Source of the DNA: Flavivirga eckloniae
GTDB lineage: Bacteria > Bacteroidota > Bacteroidia > Flavobacteriales > Flavobacteriaceae
DNA length: 64,000 bases
Assembly (NCBI RefSeq): GCF_002886045.1
Contig: NZ_CP025791.1
Location: 2,743,001 to 2,807,000, forward strand
Direction: 5' to 3'
This document shows positions 7,765-15,890 of this stretch, piece after piece. Both the position numbers and the translations under genes were made by a program. Position 1 is the first letter of the stretch. Each line of letters begins with the position of its first letter. Under the pieces are notes generated by a model, which saw only the letters and a program-made list of their open reading frames with translations, was not told where the DNA came from and searched no databases.

Positions 7765-8418
7765 ATGAGGAAAATAATATTATCAATTGCTCTATTAGGA
7801 ATTACTTTCGGAATGAATTCACAAAATCAAACCATTGGATTGAATTACTCTTTTGGCTTTAATCCTGATAATGATAATTTTACTTACAACGGAGCATCTT
7901 TAGGGAATTACGCTTTAGGTTGGTATATGCTTACAAGTAGTGCTGAAGCTAGATTATCAGGTTATGGAGGGATTAAGCTTTTCACGAATAAGAATCCTAG
8001 GTTAACAATATCTTATAACGGTAATGTAGGAATCGGAACAATAAATCCAGATATGAAATTAACTGTAAAAGGAAACATCCACGCAGAGGAAGTAAAAATT
8101 GACTTAAATGTTCCTGCTCCTGATTACGTTTTCAAAAAAGACTATTATCTTAGAAGTATAGAAGAAGTAGAAGATTTCATCAAAGAAAACAGTCATCTAC
8201 CAGAAATCCCATCAGCTAAGGAATTTGAACAAAATGGGATAATGCAAGCAGAAATGGATATGAATCTTCTCAAAAAAATCGAGGAATTAACCTTGTACAC
8301 GATTCAACAAGAAAAGAAAATCAATAAACTTGAAAAAGAGAACGAATCTTTAAAACTTTTAGCTACCCAGTTCGAGGCATTACAAAAAAGACTAGAAAAA
8401 TTAGAAAACTCCAAGTAA
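7765..8418 (+). CDS. Secreted protein with GIGT-type repeat end and C-terminal coiled coil
   Basis: A 217-residue protein with a signal peptide (cleavage near residue 19, GMNSQ). The middle has the NVGIGTINPDMKLTVKG motif typical of Bacteroidota surface proteins related to phage tail-fibre ends. It is followed by the common tail DYVFKKDYYLRSIEEVEDF...HLPEIPSAKE and a C-terminal coiled coil (about 165-217). In most relatives this tail ends a much longer repeat protein; here the protein is short. It sits in cassette 2 right after the IS, 27 bp from the IS end. Role unknown, probably surface-exposed. Confidence 0.75.
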   Translation: MRKIILSIALLGITFGMNSQNQTIGLNYSFGFNPDNDNFTYNGASLGNYALGWYMLTSSAEARLSGYGGIKLFTNKNPRLTISYNGNVGIGTINPDMKLTVKGNIHAEEVKIDLNVPAPDYVFKKDYYLRSIEEVEDFIKENSHLPEIPSAKEFEQNGIMQAEMDMNLLKKIEELTLYTIQQEKKINKLEKENESLKLLATQFEALQKRLEKLENSK

Positions 8419-8472
8419 ATAATAGCCAAATCTGATTTTTAATAATTTGCCAGAAAGACTTACATTTACGCT

Positions 8473-9096
8473 ATGGACATAAAACTGACCGAAGCAGAAA
8501 AAATTAAAATCCTAAATTCGGATGATATTTACGGAATCATGCAGCGGATTTTATTGCGGGAAAATAAAATTGACTAAAACAGAGAGCACTTTTGGGTTAT
8601 TGGATTGGAAAACAATAATCGGATTCTTTTTATTGAGCTCATAAGTTTGGGGACTGTAAAAAAAGCATTAGCAGAGCCTATGGAAGTATTTAGTTTTGCC
8701 CTGCAAAAAAGAGCTGTGAAAATCATTTTGTGCCACAACCATCCAAGCGGAGAATTAAAACCATCCGAGGCAGATAAAGACATTTCCGATAGATTAATCC
8801 AAGTCGGAATTATTGTTGATACCGAGGTTCTTGACCATTTGATAATATCTGACAAAAGTTATTTGAGCTTTGCTGATACTGGACTTTTGGACGAATTGAA
8901 GAAAAGCACAAAGTATGTTCCTAAATATGTGTTGGAGCAACGGATTAAAAAAGAGGCAACTGAAATTGCTAATAAAAAGAAAGCCGTTGAAATAGCAAAA
9001 GCCATGAAAAGAGAGAATGAAGATATTGAAAAAATTGCTTTATTCACAGGATTATCGATTGAGGAAATTGAAAAATTGAGAGTTAAAAAGAGATAA
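8473..9096 (+). pseudogene. RadC-like JAB-domain protein with an in-frame nonsense codon
   Basis: From the ATG at 8473 the frame reads MDIKLTEAEKIKILNSDDIY... and reaches TAA at 8575-8577, then continues in the same frame with NREHFWVIGLENNNRILFIE to 9096. Family members have no break at this point, so a single change (probably CAA to TAA) interrupts the gene. The JAB metal site HNHPSG with downstream S and D (about residue 91 of the 207-codon frame) is intact. The last 50 residues carry an extra helical tail ending GLSIEEIEKLRVKK like that of Rpn-type nucleases. A downstream start could still yield the JAB domain. It is the last gene in cassette 2. Confidence 0.8.
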
Positions 9097-9102
9097 AAGC
9101 CA

Positions 9103-9238
9103 GTGCCTAACATGGTATAAAAATAATTGCTTGGTCTGTGCTATTCGGAAAATCCTGCGGATTTTCCTCTGGCTCGTCAACTTTTGTTAAATAGGAGGCT
9201 TAACCACGCAACTATTCTTATACATCAACGTTACATGC
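9103..9238 (+). repeat. attC-like site 2
   Basis: 136-bp imperfect inverted repeat. Left box GTGCCTAAC (9103-9111) is the exact reverse complement of the start of its own cassette, GTTAGGCAC (6416-6424), 2.7 kb away across the IS. Left arm GGTATAAAAATAATTGC pairs with GCAACTATTCTTATAC; the inner hairpin GGAAAATCC/GGATTTTCC spans 9147-9167. Right box GTTACATGC (9230-9238) opens cassette 3. Confidence 0.78.
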
Positions 9239-9248
9239 AAGCATAAAA

Positions 9249-10283
9249 ATGAAAAAAGGAGACATTATTGAAATAGAAGGGTCAAGAAGTAAGGCAAACT
9301 TGATTTGTACCTCAATAGTGAGAGAAGATATAAATGAGTATGGTTTCTTTCTTATTACTGATAATTCGTTTAATAAAAGCGTAAATGAACTTAGCGTTCT
9401 TGGCTATAAATATCTAGATACAAATTCCGATTTAATCAACTCCATAAGTCATCTTGACAAAACACAATTCTATACATCTATAAGATATGATTTGTTACAA
9501 ATACCTATCAAGCTGCTAATAGAAAATTCTAAAACTGTAGGTTACGTAAATCTTCATCCTAAATTCTATCCAAGACCAAATTATAGAAGAACGATTCAAG
9601 AATTGGGTGAAATAGAAGAAGTTAAGTTCGAACGTATAAAAAAGAAAGGAAGTGTTTCAAATCTTGATAATACAATTTACAATTCTTATCCTATAACTGA
9701 AATAACTTTAAACAGCTCAATGAATATAATTATAATAACTGGACCTCCATATTCTGGAAAAGGAACTCAATGTGATGAATTAGTTAAAGACCATGACTTA
9801 GTTCACATCTCAACTGGTGACCACATAAGAAACGAAAAAGAAAACCAAACTGAGCTTGGAAAAATAATGTCTGATTATGATGAGAAAGGAGAACTTGTAC
9901 CAGACGAAATAATGAAAAAGTTGCTTGATAAACTCATCGAAGAAAACAAACATGCTTCAGGAATAATTTTAGATGGCTATCCACGAACGATTCCTCAAGT
10001 AGAGGACTTGGTTAAAGTGTTGTCGGAAAGAGAATTGTCTATTAATTCAATAATCAGCATAGAAGTACCTAGAGATGAACTTTTAATCCGTGCTAAAAAA
10101 AGAGCTGAAACATCAACAAGAGAAGATGACAAAAACCCAGAGACACATTACAAAAGAATAAGAGTATTTGAAGAACTCACTAAACCAACTATTGAATACA
10201 TGAAAAAGAAATTTCAAGTAAAAACATTCGATGGCATGGGGGCTATTGAAGAAATCACTGAACGAATAAAAGCCAGCATGTAA
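9249..10283 (+). CDS. Cassette 3: adenylate kinase-like enzyme with an unknown N-terminal domain
   Basis: A 344-residue protein. Residues 158-344 are a near complete nucleoside monophosphate kinase: P-loop GPPYSGKGTQ (165-174), STGDHIR, DGYPRT and a lid/R-rich region ending RIRVFEELTKPTIEYMKKK. Adenylate kinases transfer phosphate between ATP and AMP. Residues 1-157 have no recognised family; they are mixed alpha/beta and soluble. An internal Met at 158 could give a stand-alone kinase. The cell should have its own adk elsewhere, so this is an accessory copy. The stop codon lies inside the attC box. Substrate specificity is not known. Confidence 0.8.
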   Translation: MKKGDIIEIEGSRSKANLICTSIVREDINEYGFFLITDNSFNKSVNELSVLGYKYLDTNSDLINSISHLDKTQFYTSIRYDLLQIPIKLLIENSKTVGYVNLHPKFYPRPNYRRTIQELGEIEEVKFERIKKKGSVSNLDNTIYNSYPITEITLNSSMNIIIITGPPYSGKGTQCDELVKDHDLVHISTGDHIRNEKENQTELGKIMSDYDEKGELVPDEIMKKLLDKLIEENKHASGIILDGYPRTIPQVEDLVKVLSERELSINSIISIEVPRDELLIRAKKRAETSTREDDKNPETHYKRIRVFEELTKPTIEYMKKKFQVKTFDGMGAIEEITERIKASM

Positions 10284-10344
10284 CACTAGATAAGAAGTAA
10301 GAGCTCCTTCGTCGCTCCTCCTCTTATCATTGAACGTTGTAAAC
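10276..10344 (+). repeat. attC-like site 3 (short form)
   Basis: Only 69 bp. Left box GCATGTAAC (10276-10284) overlaps the kinase stop and is the exact reverse complement of the cassette-3 start GTTACATGC (9230-9238). Arms AGATAAGAAGTAAGAGC and GCTCCTCCTCTTATC pair. Right box GTTGTAAAC (10336-10344) opens cassette 4. Confidence 0.72.
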
Positions 10345-10363
10345 AATTAAAGCGAGAGTACCT

Positions 10364-11269
10364 ATGTCTACAAACCAGCCAGCCAGAATTTTTTTTCTTC
10401 TTGCCCGAGAGGTTAATAAAGCCGTTGTTTTCAGAAGAGGTCCAACTAAATGGACGCAAATGATTGTTTGGGATCTGAATTCTGATGAGTTAGAATACGG
10501 ACAATGGAGTAAAGTGAAATTTCAAAAATGGAGATGTGATTTATCACCATCTGGAAAACATTTGATTTATCTAGACGACCAATTTGAAAATGGAGATAGT
10601 GCTACAGTTGTTAGCAAACCACCTTTTTGGGCTGCTATAGCAAAATGGAAACACTATAACCCGCTATTCGGTATTGGAGGTGGAGTATTCAGATCAGAAA
10701 ATGAAGTTACATTGAATTGGCATTATATGCTTGAGGCAGACGAACTATTTCCAGTACCTCCTCAACTTAAAGTGATTTGTAAGGGCGAATCGTTTAATGT
10801 AGAAACTACTCGTTTAAAAAGAGATGGATGGAGTTTATTAGATGCTAAACAGTTTATTAACAATAGAATTAAATATTTATCGAAACCTTCTATATTTTGG
10901 GATGATATCTACAAATTTTGGGAAGATTCTGTTAGAGGAAATAAATTTCAATCGACTCCTAAACTTTGGTCAAAACCAGTAACTAAAAGTTCCTCCTTAT
11001 ATCGTCTTTCATATTATCATTATGAAAAATATAAACGATTGAGTAAGTTTTTTATAAAAAGAAGGCAAGAAGTCAATGAATTAGAACAAGTTGAATGGGC
11101 AGAAGTCGATTGCAATGGACGAATTATTGCAAGTAAAAATGGTACTTTGATTGCTTCTAAAACTTTTAATGACGGTTCTGTCCAATTGGGTAACTTAGAA
11201 TTACTTCACGATTTAAACCCTCAAAAACCTGAAGAAATTCCGGTTCCTGATATAATGAAACGATGGTAA
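10364..11269 (+). CDS. Cassette 4: conserved protein of unknown function
   Basis: A 301-residue soluble protein without signal peptide. Its N-terminal half reads ARIFFLLAREVNKAVVFRRG ... KWTQMIVWDL ... QWSKVKF ... RCDLSPSGKHLIYL, a pattern I recall from uncharacterised proteins in varied bacteria, with a WD/propeller-like strand rhythm. The C-terminal third is basic and helical, then ends GRIIASKNGTLIASKTFNDGS. No catalytic motif is apparent. Start ATG 10364 is 28 bp after the cassette boundary. Function cannot be assigned. Confidence 0.7.
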   Translation: MSTNQPARIFFLLAREVNKAVVFRRGPTKWTQMIVWDLNSDELEYGQWSKVKFQKWRCDLSPSGKHLIYLDDQFENGDSATVVSKPPFWAAIAKWKHYNPLFGIGGGVFRSENEVTLNWHYMLEADELFPVPPQLKVICKGESFNVETTRLKRDGWSLLDAKQFINNRIKYLSKPSIFWDDIYKFWEDSVRGNKFQSTPKLWSKPVTKSSSLYRLSYYHYEKYKRLSKFFIKRRQEVNELEQVEWAEVDCNGRIIASKNGTLIASKTFNDGSVQLGNLELLHDLNPQKPEEIPVPDIMKRW

Positions 11270-11285
11270 AAATCTCAAACAAAAA

Positions 11286-11347
11286 GTTTATAACAATATG
11301 CAAAAAGCATTAAAACGACTTTTTACATTAACCTTTAGCAATTATTA
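11286..11347 (+). repeat. attC-like site 4 (short form, degenerate right box)
   Basis: 62 bp. Left box GTTTATAAC (11286-11294) differs by one transition from the reverse complement of the cassette-4 start GTTGTAAAC. Arms AATATGCAAAAAG and CTTTTTACATT pair. The right end TTTAGCAATTATTA (11334-11347) has T instead of G before TTAGC, but TTAGCAATTATTA pairs over 13 positions (3 G/A differences) with the end of the next cassette at 12402-12414. Confidence 0.55.
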
Positions 11348-11372
11348 GGAGAATATCACAATAAAAATTTAA

Positions 11373-12404
11373 ATGATAAAAAAAATACTTTGGGGAATAT
11401 TAGTTTTTGGTTTGATAGGAGGTGTCTTTGGCTACTATAAATACACAAGAATAATTTCTCCAAATGTTCCAGAAAATTTAGAAAATAATATTGTTGTCAT
11501 TCCAACTAATTTCTCATTTAACGATGTAGTTCAACTTCTCCATGAAAATAACCAAATCATGGATACTGTATCATTTCGCGAAGTATCAGAAATGATGAAC
11601 TACAGAAAAAGTATCATGAGAGCCGGTAGATACAAAATCACTCCATCTTGGAGTAACCGTTCATTAATTAGTCATCTTCGAGCAGGCGAACAAGAAGTTG
11701 TAAATTTAGTTTTAACTCACGGTTGGTTGTTGTCAGATGTCGCAGGTAAAGCTTCTCAATCTATCGAGGCAGATTCTACCGATTTGATTAACCTTTTTCA
11801 AAACGAGGATTATATAACCAAATTCGGATATACATCAAAGACCCTAATGAGTTTGTTTATTCCAAATACGTATGAGTTTTATTGGAACACAGGTGAAAAG
11901 GTTTTTTTTGAAAGAATGGTTAAAGAACACAATAGATTTTGGAATACCAATGACAGACTGTCAAAAGCTAAAAAATTAGGATTGACTACCGAAGAGGTTT
12001 ACACTTTAGCTTCAATCGTGGAAAGAGAAATATCAAAAGATGAGGAAAAAAAACGAGTAGCAGGACTATATCTAAATCGAATTAGAATAGGTATGAAATT
12101 AGATGCAGACCCTACAGCGAAATTTGCAACTAGAGACTTTAAAGCGACAAGAATTTTATATAAACATATTCGTTTTAATTCTCCATATAATACTTATTTA
12201 CACAGAGGACTTCCTCCTGGACCTATAAGTATGGCATCTATAAAGAGTATTGATGCTGTTTTAGATTCGGAGAAACATAATTTTTATTATATGTGTGTTG
12301 ACCCAGATAATCTGGGATATCACCTTTTTGCAGAAACTATAACTGAGCACAATAAAAATGCCAGAAAGTATCATCGGTGGTTAGATAACATAGAGAAAAA
12401 ATAA
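11373..12404 (+). CDS. mltG: Cassette 5: MltG-like endolytic murein transglycosylase
   Basis: A 343-residue protein with one N-terminal membrane anchor (about 5-22), then a LysM-like region and the YceG/MltG catalytic domain. The conserved motif ASIVEREISKDEEKKRVA places the catalytic glutamate at 217, near the position of the E. coli enzyme. Downstream blocks LYLNRIRIGMKLDADPT and PYNTYLHRGLPPGPI are also family signatures. MltG cuts nascent peptidoglycan strands at the inner membrane. It is a normal core gene, so a cassette-borne copy is unexpected. The stop codon TAA (12402-12404) begins the match to the cassette start. Confidence 0.9.
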   Translation: MIKKILWGILVFGLIGGVFGYYKYTRIISPNVPENLENNIVVIPTNFSFNDVVQLLHENNQIMDTVSFREVSEMMNYRKSIMRAGRYKITPSWSNRSLISHLRAGEQEVVNLVLTHGWLLSDVAGKASQSIEADSTDLINLFQNEDYITKFGYTSKTLMSLFIPNTYEFYWNTGEKVFFERMVKEHNRFWNTNDRLSKAKKLGLTTEEVYTLASIVEREISKDEEKKRVAGLYLNRIRIGMKLDADPTAKFATRDFKATRILYKHIRFNSPYNTYLHRGLPPGPISMASIKSIDAVLDSEKHNFYYMCVDPDNLGYHLFAETITEHNKNARKYHRWLDNIEKK

Positions 12405-12545
12405 CAACCGCTAACAAAGACGTGTATAACTAATTGCTTGTTCTGTGTGTACTCGGAAAACCCTACGGATTTTCCTCTCGTTCGTTTTCTTTTGCTAACT
12501 TAGTTCTTGCCAACGCAGCTAACCATACACAAACACATTGTACGC
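12402..12545 (+). repeat. attC-like site 5
   Basis: Left box CCGCTAAC (12408-12415), with matching continuing left to 12402. Arms GTGTATAACTAATTGC and GCAGCTAACCATACAC pair, and the inner hairpin GGAAAACCC/GGATTTTCC spans 12455-12475. Right box ATTGTACGC (12537-12545) opens cassette 6, with A in place of the usual G. Confidence 0.65.
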
Positions 12546-12557
12546 AAGCTAAAAAAA

Positions 12558-13043
12558 ATGAATCAATATAGAAATAATGGTGCCATTGGAGCAATATTAG
12601 ATGAATATGAAAAGGCTTTGACTGAACTTGAAAATATTATAACTGATTTAAGTTATGAGGAATTAATCGCCACCGTTGATAACAAAACGGAAGATTTTGA
12701 TTGTAAGTCAATTCAAACGATTTTAACACACGTTATTAGAGCAGGATATTGTTACATCATCGAAATTAGAAAATCATTGGGTGAACAAATTGATTTTGTT
12801 GAACGAAGAACATTAAATACTGTTGAACAATACAAAATGGAATTGAAAAATATGTTCAACTACAACGAGCTATTTTTCAAAGATTACCCTAATGTTAATC
12901 TTGAGGAAAACGATTCCGAAAAGAAAATATTAGTGAAATGGGGACAAGTATATGATATTGAGCAATTATTTGAACACGCAATCGTACATATTTTAAGACA
13001 TAGAAGACAAATTGAACGATTTAAAATACAACTTCGAGAATGA
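12558..13043 (+). CDS. Cassette 6: DinB-fold family protein
   Basis: A 161-residue protein when started at ATG 12558. The longer reading frame from 12507 runs through the attC arm and is rejected. The helical sequence carries histidines at positions typical of the DinB/YfiT four-helix fold: QTILTHVIRAGYCYI and WGQVYDIEQLFEHAIVHILRHRRQIERF. DinB-fold proteins bind a metal through such histidines and often act as thiol-dependent transferases or hydrolases; the actual reaction is unknown. It sits alone in its cassette. Confidence 0.75.
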   Translation: MNQYRNNGAIGAILDEYEKALTELENIITDLSYEELIATVDNKTEDFDCKSIQTILTHVIRAGYCYIIEIRKSLGEQIDFVERRTLNTVEQYKMELKNMFNYNELFFKDYPNVNLEENDSEKKILVKWGQVYDIEQLFEHAIVHILRHRRQIERFKIQLRE

Positions 13044-13050
13044 GAAGCCA

Positions 13051-13178
13051 GTGTACAACAAAGTATAACCGCAATTGCGGCGGATTCGACTACGTCCGAA
13101 TCCACTCGGAATTGCTAAGGTCTGTGCTAAACCGAAAATTAACCCGTAACTGATGGTTACACGAGGCCGTTAGCTGTA
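13051..13178 (+). repeat. attC-like site 6
   Basis: Left box GTGTACAAC (13051-13059) matches the complement of the cassette-6 start ATTGTACGC at 7 of 9 positions, the two differences being transitions. Arm AAGTATAACCGCAATTGCGG pairs with CCGTAACTGATGGTTACAC. An inner hairpin GGATTCG/CGAATCC lies near 13081-13102. Right box GTTAGCTGTA (13169-13178) opens cassette 7. Confidence 0.68.
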
Positions 13179-13183
13179 ATTTG

Positions 13184-13768
13184 ATGAAAATCACGAATAA
13201 AAAATATAAAAATCTGAATTTAGCCAATGAGGAAGAACGTGGTGAAAATCTAATCATTGATTTTATCATTTCATCAATTCTCGGGCTTGCCATTGCTTTT
13301 CTAACTTTCAAAAATTTCACTCTTGTGCTTCTAACATATTTACTCGTGAGATTTATTTATTATTTAGTTTTTGAGTACTTATTTGGTAGAACACCGGGAA
13401 AATATCAAACCCGAACTAAAGTTGTAAATCGAATTGGAGAAAAACCGACTTTAATTAGGTTAGCTAAAAGAAACTTGAGCCGATTTATTAGTATTCTTTC
13501 AGGAATTAGTGATGATGAAAGAGCTTTGCACGATAGCTTTTCAAATACTTTTGTTGTAAAGGATAATGAATTAAAAAAAATTGAACTAAAGCAACCCATG
13601 ATTTCGATATTTTATTTATCAATTATGGGCTATTGCATTTACTATTTTGGAACTAAAACTGAGTTAAAAAAAATTGATATTATTTTTTTAGTTGTTCTTA
13701 TAATCTTATTTGTTTACCACCTAATAATTGGAATAAAAAGAATAATAACTACAGCAGGCAAAGTATAA
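13184..13768 (+). CDS. Cassette 7: RDD-family membrane protein
   Basis: A 194-residue protein from ATG 13184 (the TTG one codon earlier is less likely). Two N-terminal membrane helices (about 25-65) are followed by the RDD signature region FEYLFGRTPGKYQTRTKVV and RLAKRNLSRFISIL...ERALHDSFSNTFVV, then two more helices near the C-terminus. RDD proteins are small inner-membrane proteins, some linked to ion transport; the function here is not known. Its last six codons overlap the left box of attC site 7. Confidence 0.82.
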   Translation: MKITNKKYKNLNLANEEERGENLIIDFIISSILGLAIAFLTFKNFTLVLLTYLLVRFIYYLVFEYLFGRTPGKYQTRTKVVNRIGEKPTLIRLAKRNLSRFISILSGISDDERALHDSFSNTFVVKDNELKKIELKQPMISIFYLSIMGYCIYYFGTKTELKKIDIIFLVVLIILFVYHLIIGIKRIITTAGKV

Positions 13769-13889
13769 AAATAATGCTTAAATTTAATCTTAGAGCCTAA
13801 AGGTTAGTGTGCATTCGGTCACTCTGATTTTCTTGTGGAAAACCCTCAGACACAAAACCGCACTATTCTTATACAAACCGTTACCACGC
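13750..13889 (+). repeat. attC-like site 7 (left box partly lost)
   Basis: TACAGC (13750-13755) complements GCTGTA of the cassette-7 start (13173-13178), but the expected TAAC is replaced by AGGCA. Arm AAGTATAAAAATAATGC pairs with GCACTATTCTTATAC. Right box GTTACCACGC at 13880-13889. Confidence 0.6.
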
Positions 13890-13963
13890 ATTAACAGCGC
13901 ACTATTCAGTTCACACTTGCTATTCAAAAAAAAAATTCAATCTGATTTTTTTAAAATATTTAT

Positions 13964-14005
13964 TTGATATATCATATAATTATTTATATTTGATTGATAT
14001 ATCAA
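13964..14005. promoter_or_regulatory. Two MarR-type operators
   Basis: TTGATATATCAT (13964-13975) and the perfect palindrome TTGATATATCAA (13994-14005) are 30 bp apart, close to three helical turns, directly upstream of the marR start at 14012. The arrangement fits autorepression of the marR-hydrolase pair. Confidence 0.7.
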
Positions 14006-14011
14006 ATAAAT

Positions 14012-14455
14012 ATGAAATTCGATACACCAACAAGCACTGTACTTTACTCAATTGAGGAAACTATAAAAGCTTATCGTAAATTAAGTCAATGTAATATTGC
14101 TAATGTAGTTCCTAATATAACAGTAGATCAAGCATTGATTTTAATTATACTTGAAAGTAATGACAAGAGTCAATCTGAAGTCGCAGATATAGTATTCAAA
14201 GATTATGCATCTATGACTAGAATTGTAAAGTTAATGATTGATAAGGATTACTTAATAAAATCGATTGATCAAAAGGATAAACGAAAAGTGAAATTAGAAA
14301 TCTCTAAAAATGGAAAAAAAGTTATAGAAAAATTAAATTCTGTAATTAAAAAAAACAGGCAAATAGCGCTCGATTCAGTTTCAGAAGAGGAATTAAAACA
14401 ACTTTATACCATATTAAATAAAATTACTAAAAACTGTCAAACACATATTAAATGA
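14012..14455 (+). CDS. MarR-family transcriptional regulator
   Basis: A 147-residue protein started at ATG 14012; the TTG frame from 13994 would run through the operator. It has the winged helix-turn-helix of MarR proteins: NDKSQSEVADIVFKDYASMTRIV (recognition helix region, about 55-77) and KDYLIKSIDQKDKRKVKLEIS (wing, about 82-102). MarR dimers bind palindromes and release them on binding a ligand. The stop overlaps the start of the serine hydrolase gene by 4 bp (ATGA), so the two are translationally coupled, and the duplicated palindrome in front suggests autoregulation. Confidence 0.9.
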   Translation: MKFDTPTSTVLYSIEETIKAYRKLSQCNIANVVPNITVDQALILIILESNDKSQSEVADIVFKDYASMTRIVKLMIDKDYLIKSIDQKDKRKVKLEISKNGKKVIEKLNSVIKKNRQIALDSVSEEELKQLYTILNKITKNCQTHIK

Positions 14456-15885
14456 AAAAAATCATTTTTCTATTAGCTCTTGTAATGATATTGTCTTGTG
14501 AAAAGAAAAGGTCAACTTCAAGTCACAACAGTAAAATAACTGAAATAACAAACTATTTAGATTCCTTAAAAGATTTTAGCGGAGCTGTTTTAATTGTCAA
14601 AAATGATAGTATTTTGTTGCAAAAAGCATATGGTTATGCACACATGGGTCATAAAATTGTGAACAATGTAGATACAAAATTCAATCAAGGTTCAATTGGA
14701 AAATCGTTTACTGCTGTAGCTATTCTTCAGCTTATACAACAAAACAAATTAAAGCTAACGGATAACGTTGGGGCTTTCATACCCGAATATCCAAATAAAA
14801 TAGTTAGAGACTCGGTTACCATTGCCTACCTTTTGACACACACAAGTGGATTGCCTCATTTTTTCGCAAGGGAAACCTTCCTTAAAAGCTCTAAAGATTT
14901 ATATAGAACCATGAACGACCTAAATCCTCTTTATGAAAATGAACCCATGGAATCAAAACCAGGTGAAATATTTACCTATAGAAATACAAATTATGTGATA
15001 CTTGGTAGAATTATAGAGAAAATTTCTGGGTTAGAATACGACGAATATTTAGAAAAGAATATTTATGCATTAGCATCAATGAAAAATACTGGAAACTTCG
15101 ATTTAGACCACCCTATAGACAATGCTGCAGAAGGCTATACAACATCAGAAGTTTACCCAGACAAACTAAAAATTAATATCCATACATATCCTTCAAAAGG
15201 TAATGCTGCTGGAGGAGGCTACACGACGCTAAATGATTTATATCATTTCGCACAAGCCATACAAAATAACAAACTTCTTAATAGCGAATACACCACTCTT
15301 TTCACTACACCTCTTTCAAAAAACAATCATTACGGTTATGGAATGCAGTTTCCAAACCCAGAAGAAGGAACCATTTTTGGACATAGTGGAGGTCATTTTG
15401 GAGTGGGTTCGGAATGGCGAGTTTATACAAAAGAAGGTTATACCGTTATTTTACTTACAAATAAAGATACTGATAAAGGCTTTTTAGATGCTCGATTTTC
15501 TATACAAAAAATATTATCTGGCACCACTCCTTCAATAGAAAAGCATTTTAATACCAAAGCAGTATTTGACGAGTATTACAAAAATGGATTTGAAGTTGGA
15601 GTAAATAAAATTAACAGTGCCGAAAACGAATTGGATGAGTATACTTTTATTGTAAACGGCTATAATGCCATATCAGCTAAAAAGTTAGCGTCAGCCATAG
15701 AGATTTTTCGATTAGGTATTATTGCCTTTCCAAACTCTTACAATATGTACGATTCATTAGGTGAGGCCTACTTGGAAAATGGTCAAATGGATTTAGCAGT
15801 TACCAATTATAAAAAGAGTCTCGAATTAAATCCTGAAAATGAAAATGCAAAGGAAAAATTAATCGAACTTTCCTTAAACAAATAA
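14452..15885 (+). CDS. Serine hydrolase (class C beta-lactamase-like) lipoprotein with TPR tail
   Basis: A 477-residue protein. Lipobox ILSC at Cys 16. The beta-lactamase/S12 peptidase fold is shown by S81-I-G-K84 (SxxK nucleophile), YRN in TYRNTNYVILG (the YxN motif) and HSG in FGHSGGHFGV (the KTG-like motif). The last about 70 residues form tetratricopeptide-like units (SAIEIFRLGIIAFPNSYNMY; DLAVTNYKKSLELNPENENAKE). Such proteins are usually D-amino-acid peptidases or esterases, not true resistance beta-lactamases. Operon with marR. It lies in the array, but its end shows no match to the GTTACCACGC boundary, so its cassette is not intact. Confidence 0.87.
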   Translation: MKKIIFLLALVMILSCEKKRSTSSHNSKITEITNYLDSLKDFSGAVLIVKNDSILLQKAYGYAHMGHKIVNNVDTKFNQGSIGKSFTAVAILQLIQQNKLKLTDNVGAFIPEYPNKIVRDSVTIAYLLTHTSGLPHFFARETFLKSSKDLYRTMNDLNPLYENEPMESKPGEIFTYRNTNYVILGRIIEKISGLEYDEYLEKNIYALASMKNTGNFDLDHPIDNAAEGYTTSEVYPDKLKINIHTYPSKGNAAGGGYTTLNDLYHFAQAIQNNKLLNSEYTTLFTTPLSKNNHYGYGMQFPNPEEGTIFGHSGGHFGVGSEWRVYTKEGYTVILLTNKDTDKGFLDARFSIQKILSGTTPSIEKHFNTKAVFDEYYKNGFEVGVNKINSAENELDEYTFIVNGYNAISAKKLASAIEIFRLGIIAFPNSYNMYDSLGEAYLENGQMDLAVTNYKKSLELNPENENAKEKLIELSLNK

Positions 15886-15890
15886 ACTAC

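Noticed and set aside
12507-12557. Longer N-terminus of the DinB-type gene starting at 12507
   Set aside because: The extra 17 residues are the right arm of the attC-like site read as protein; the cassette boundary at 12537 lies after this start.
13081-13103. GGATTCG...CGAATCC looked like part of a tRNA arm
   Set aside because: It is the inner hairpin of an attC-like site; no acceptor or anticodon stem surrounds it. The related site 8 shows the same structure.
14452-15885. Reading the serine hydrolase as an antibiotic-resistance beta-lactamase
   Set aside because: S12-type motifs and a TPR tail point to a peptidase/esterase type; resistance cannot be claimed from sequence.
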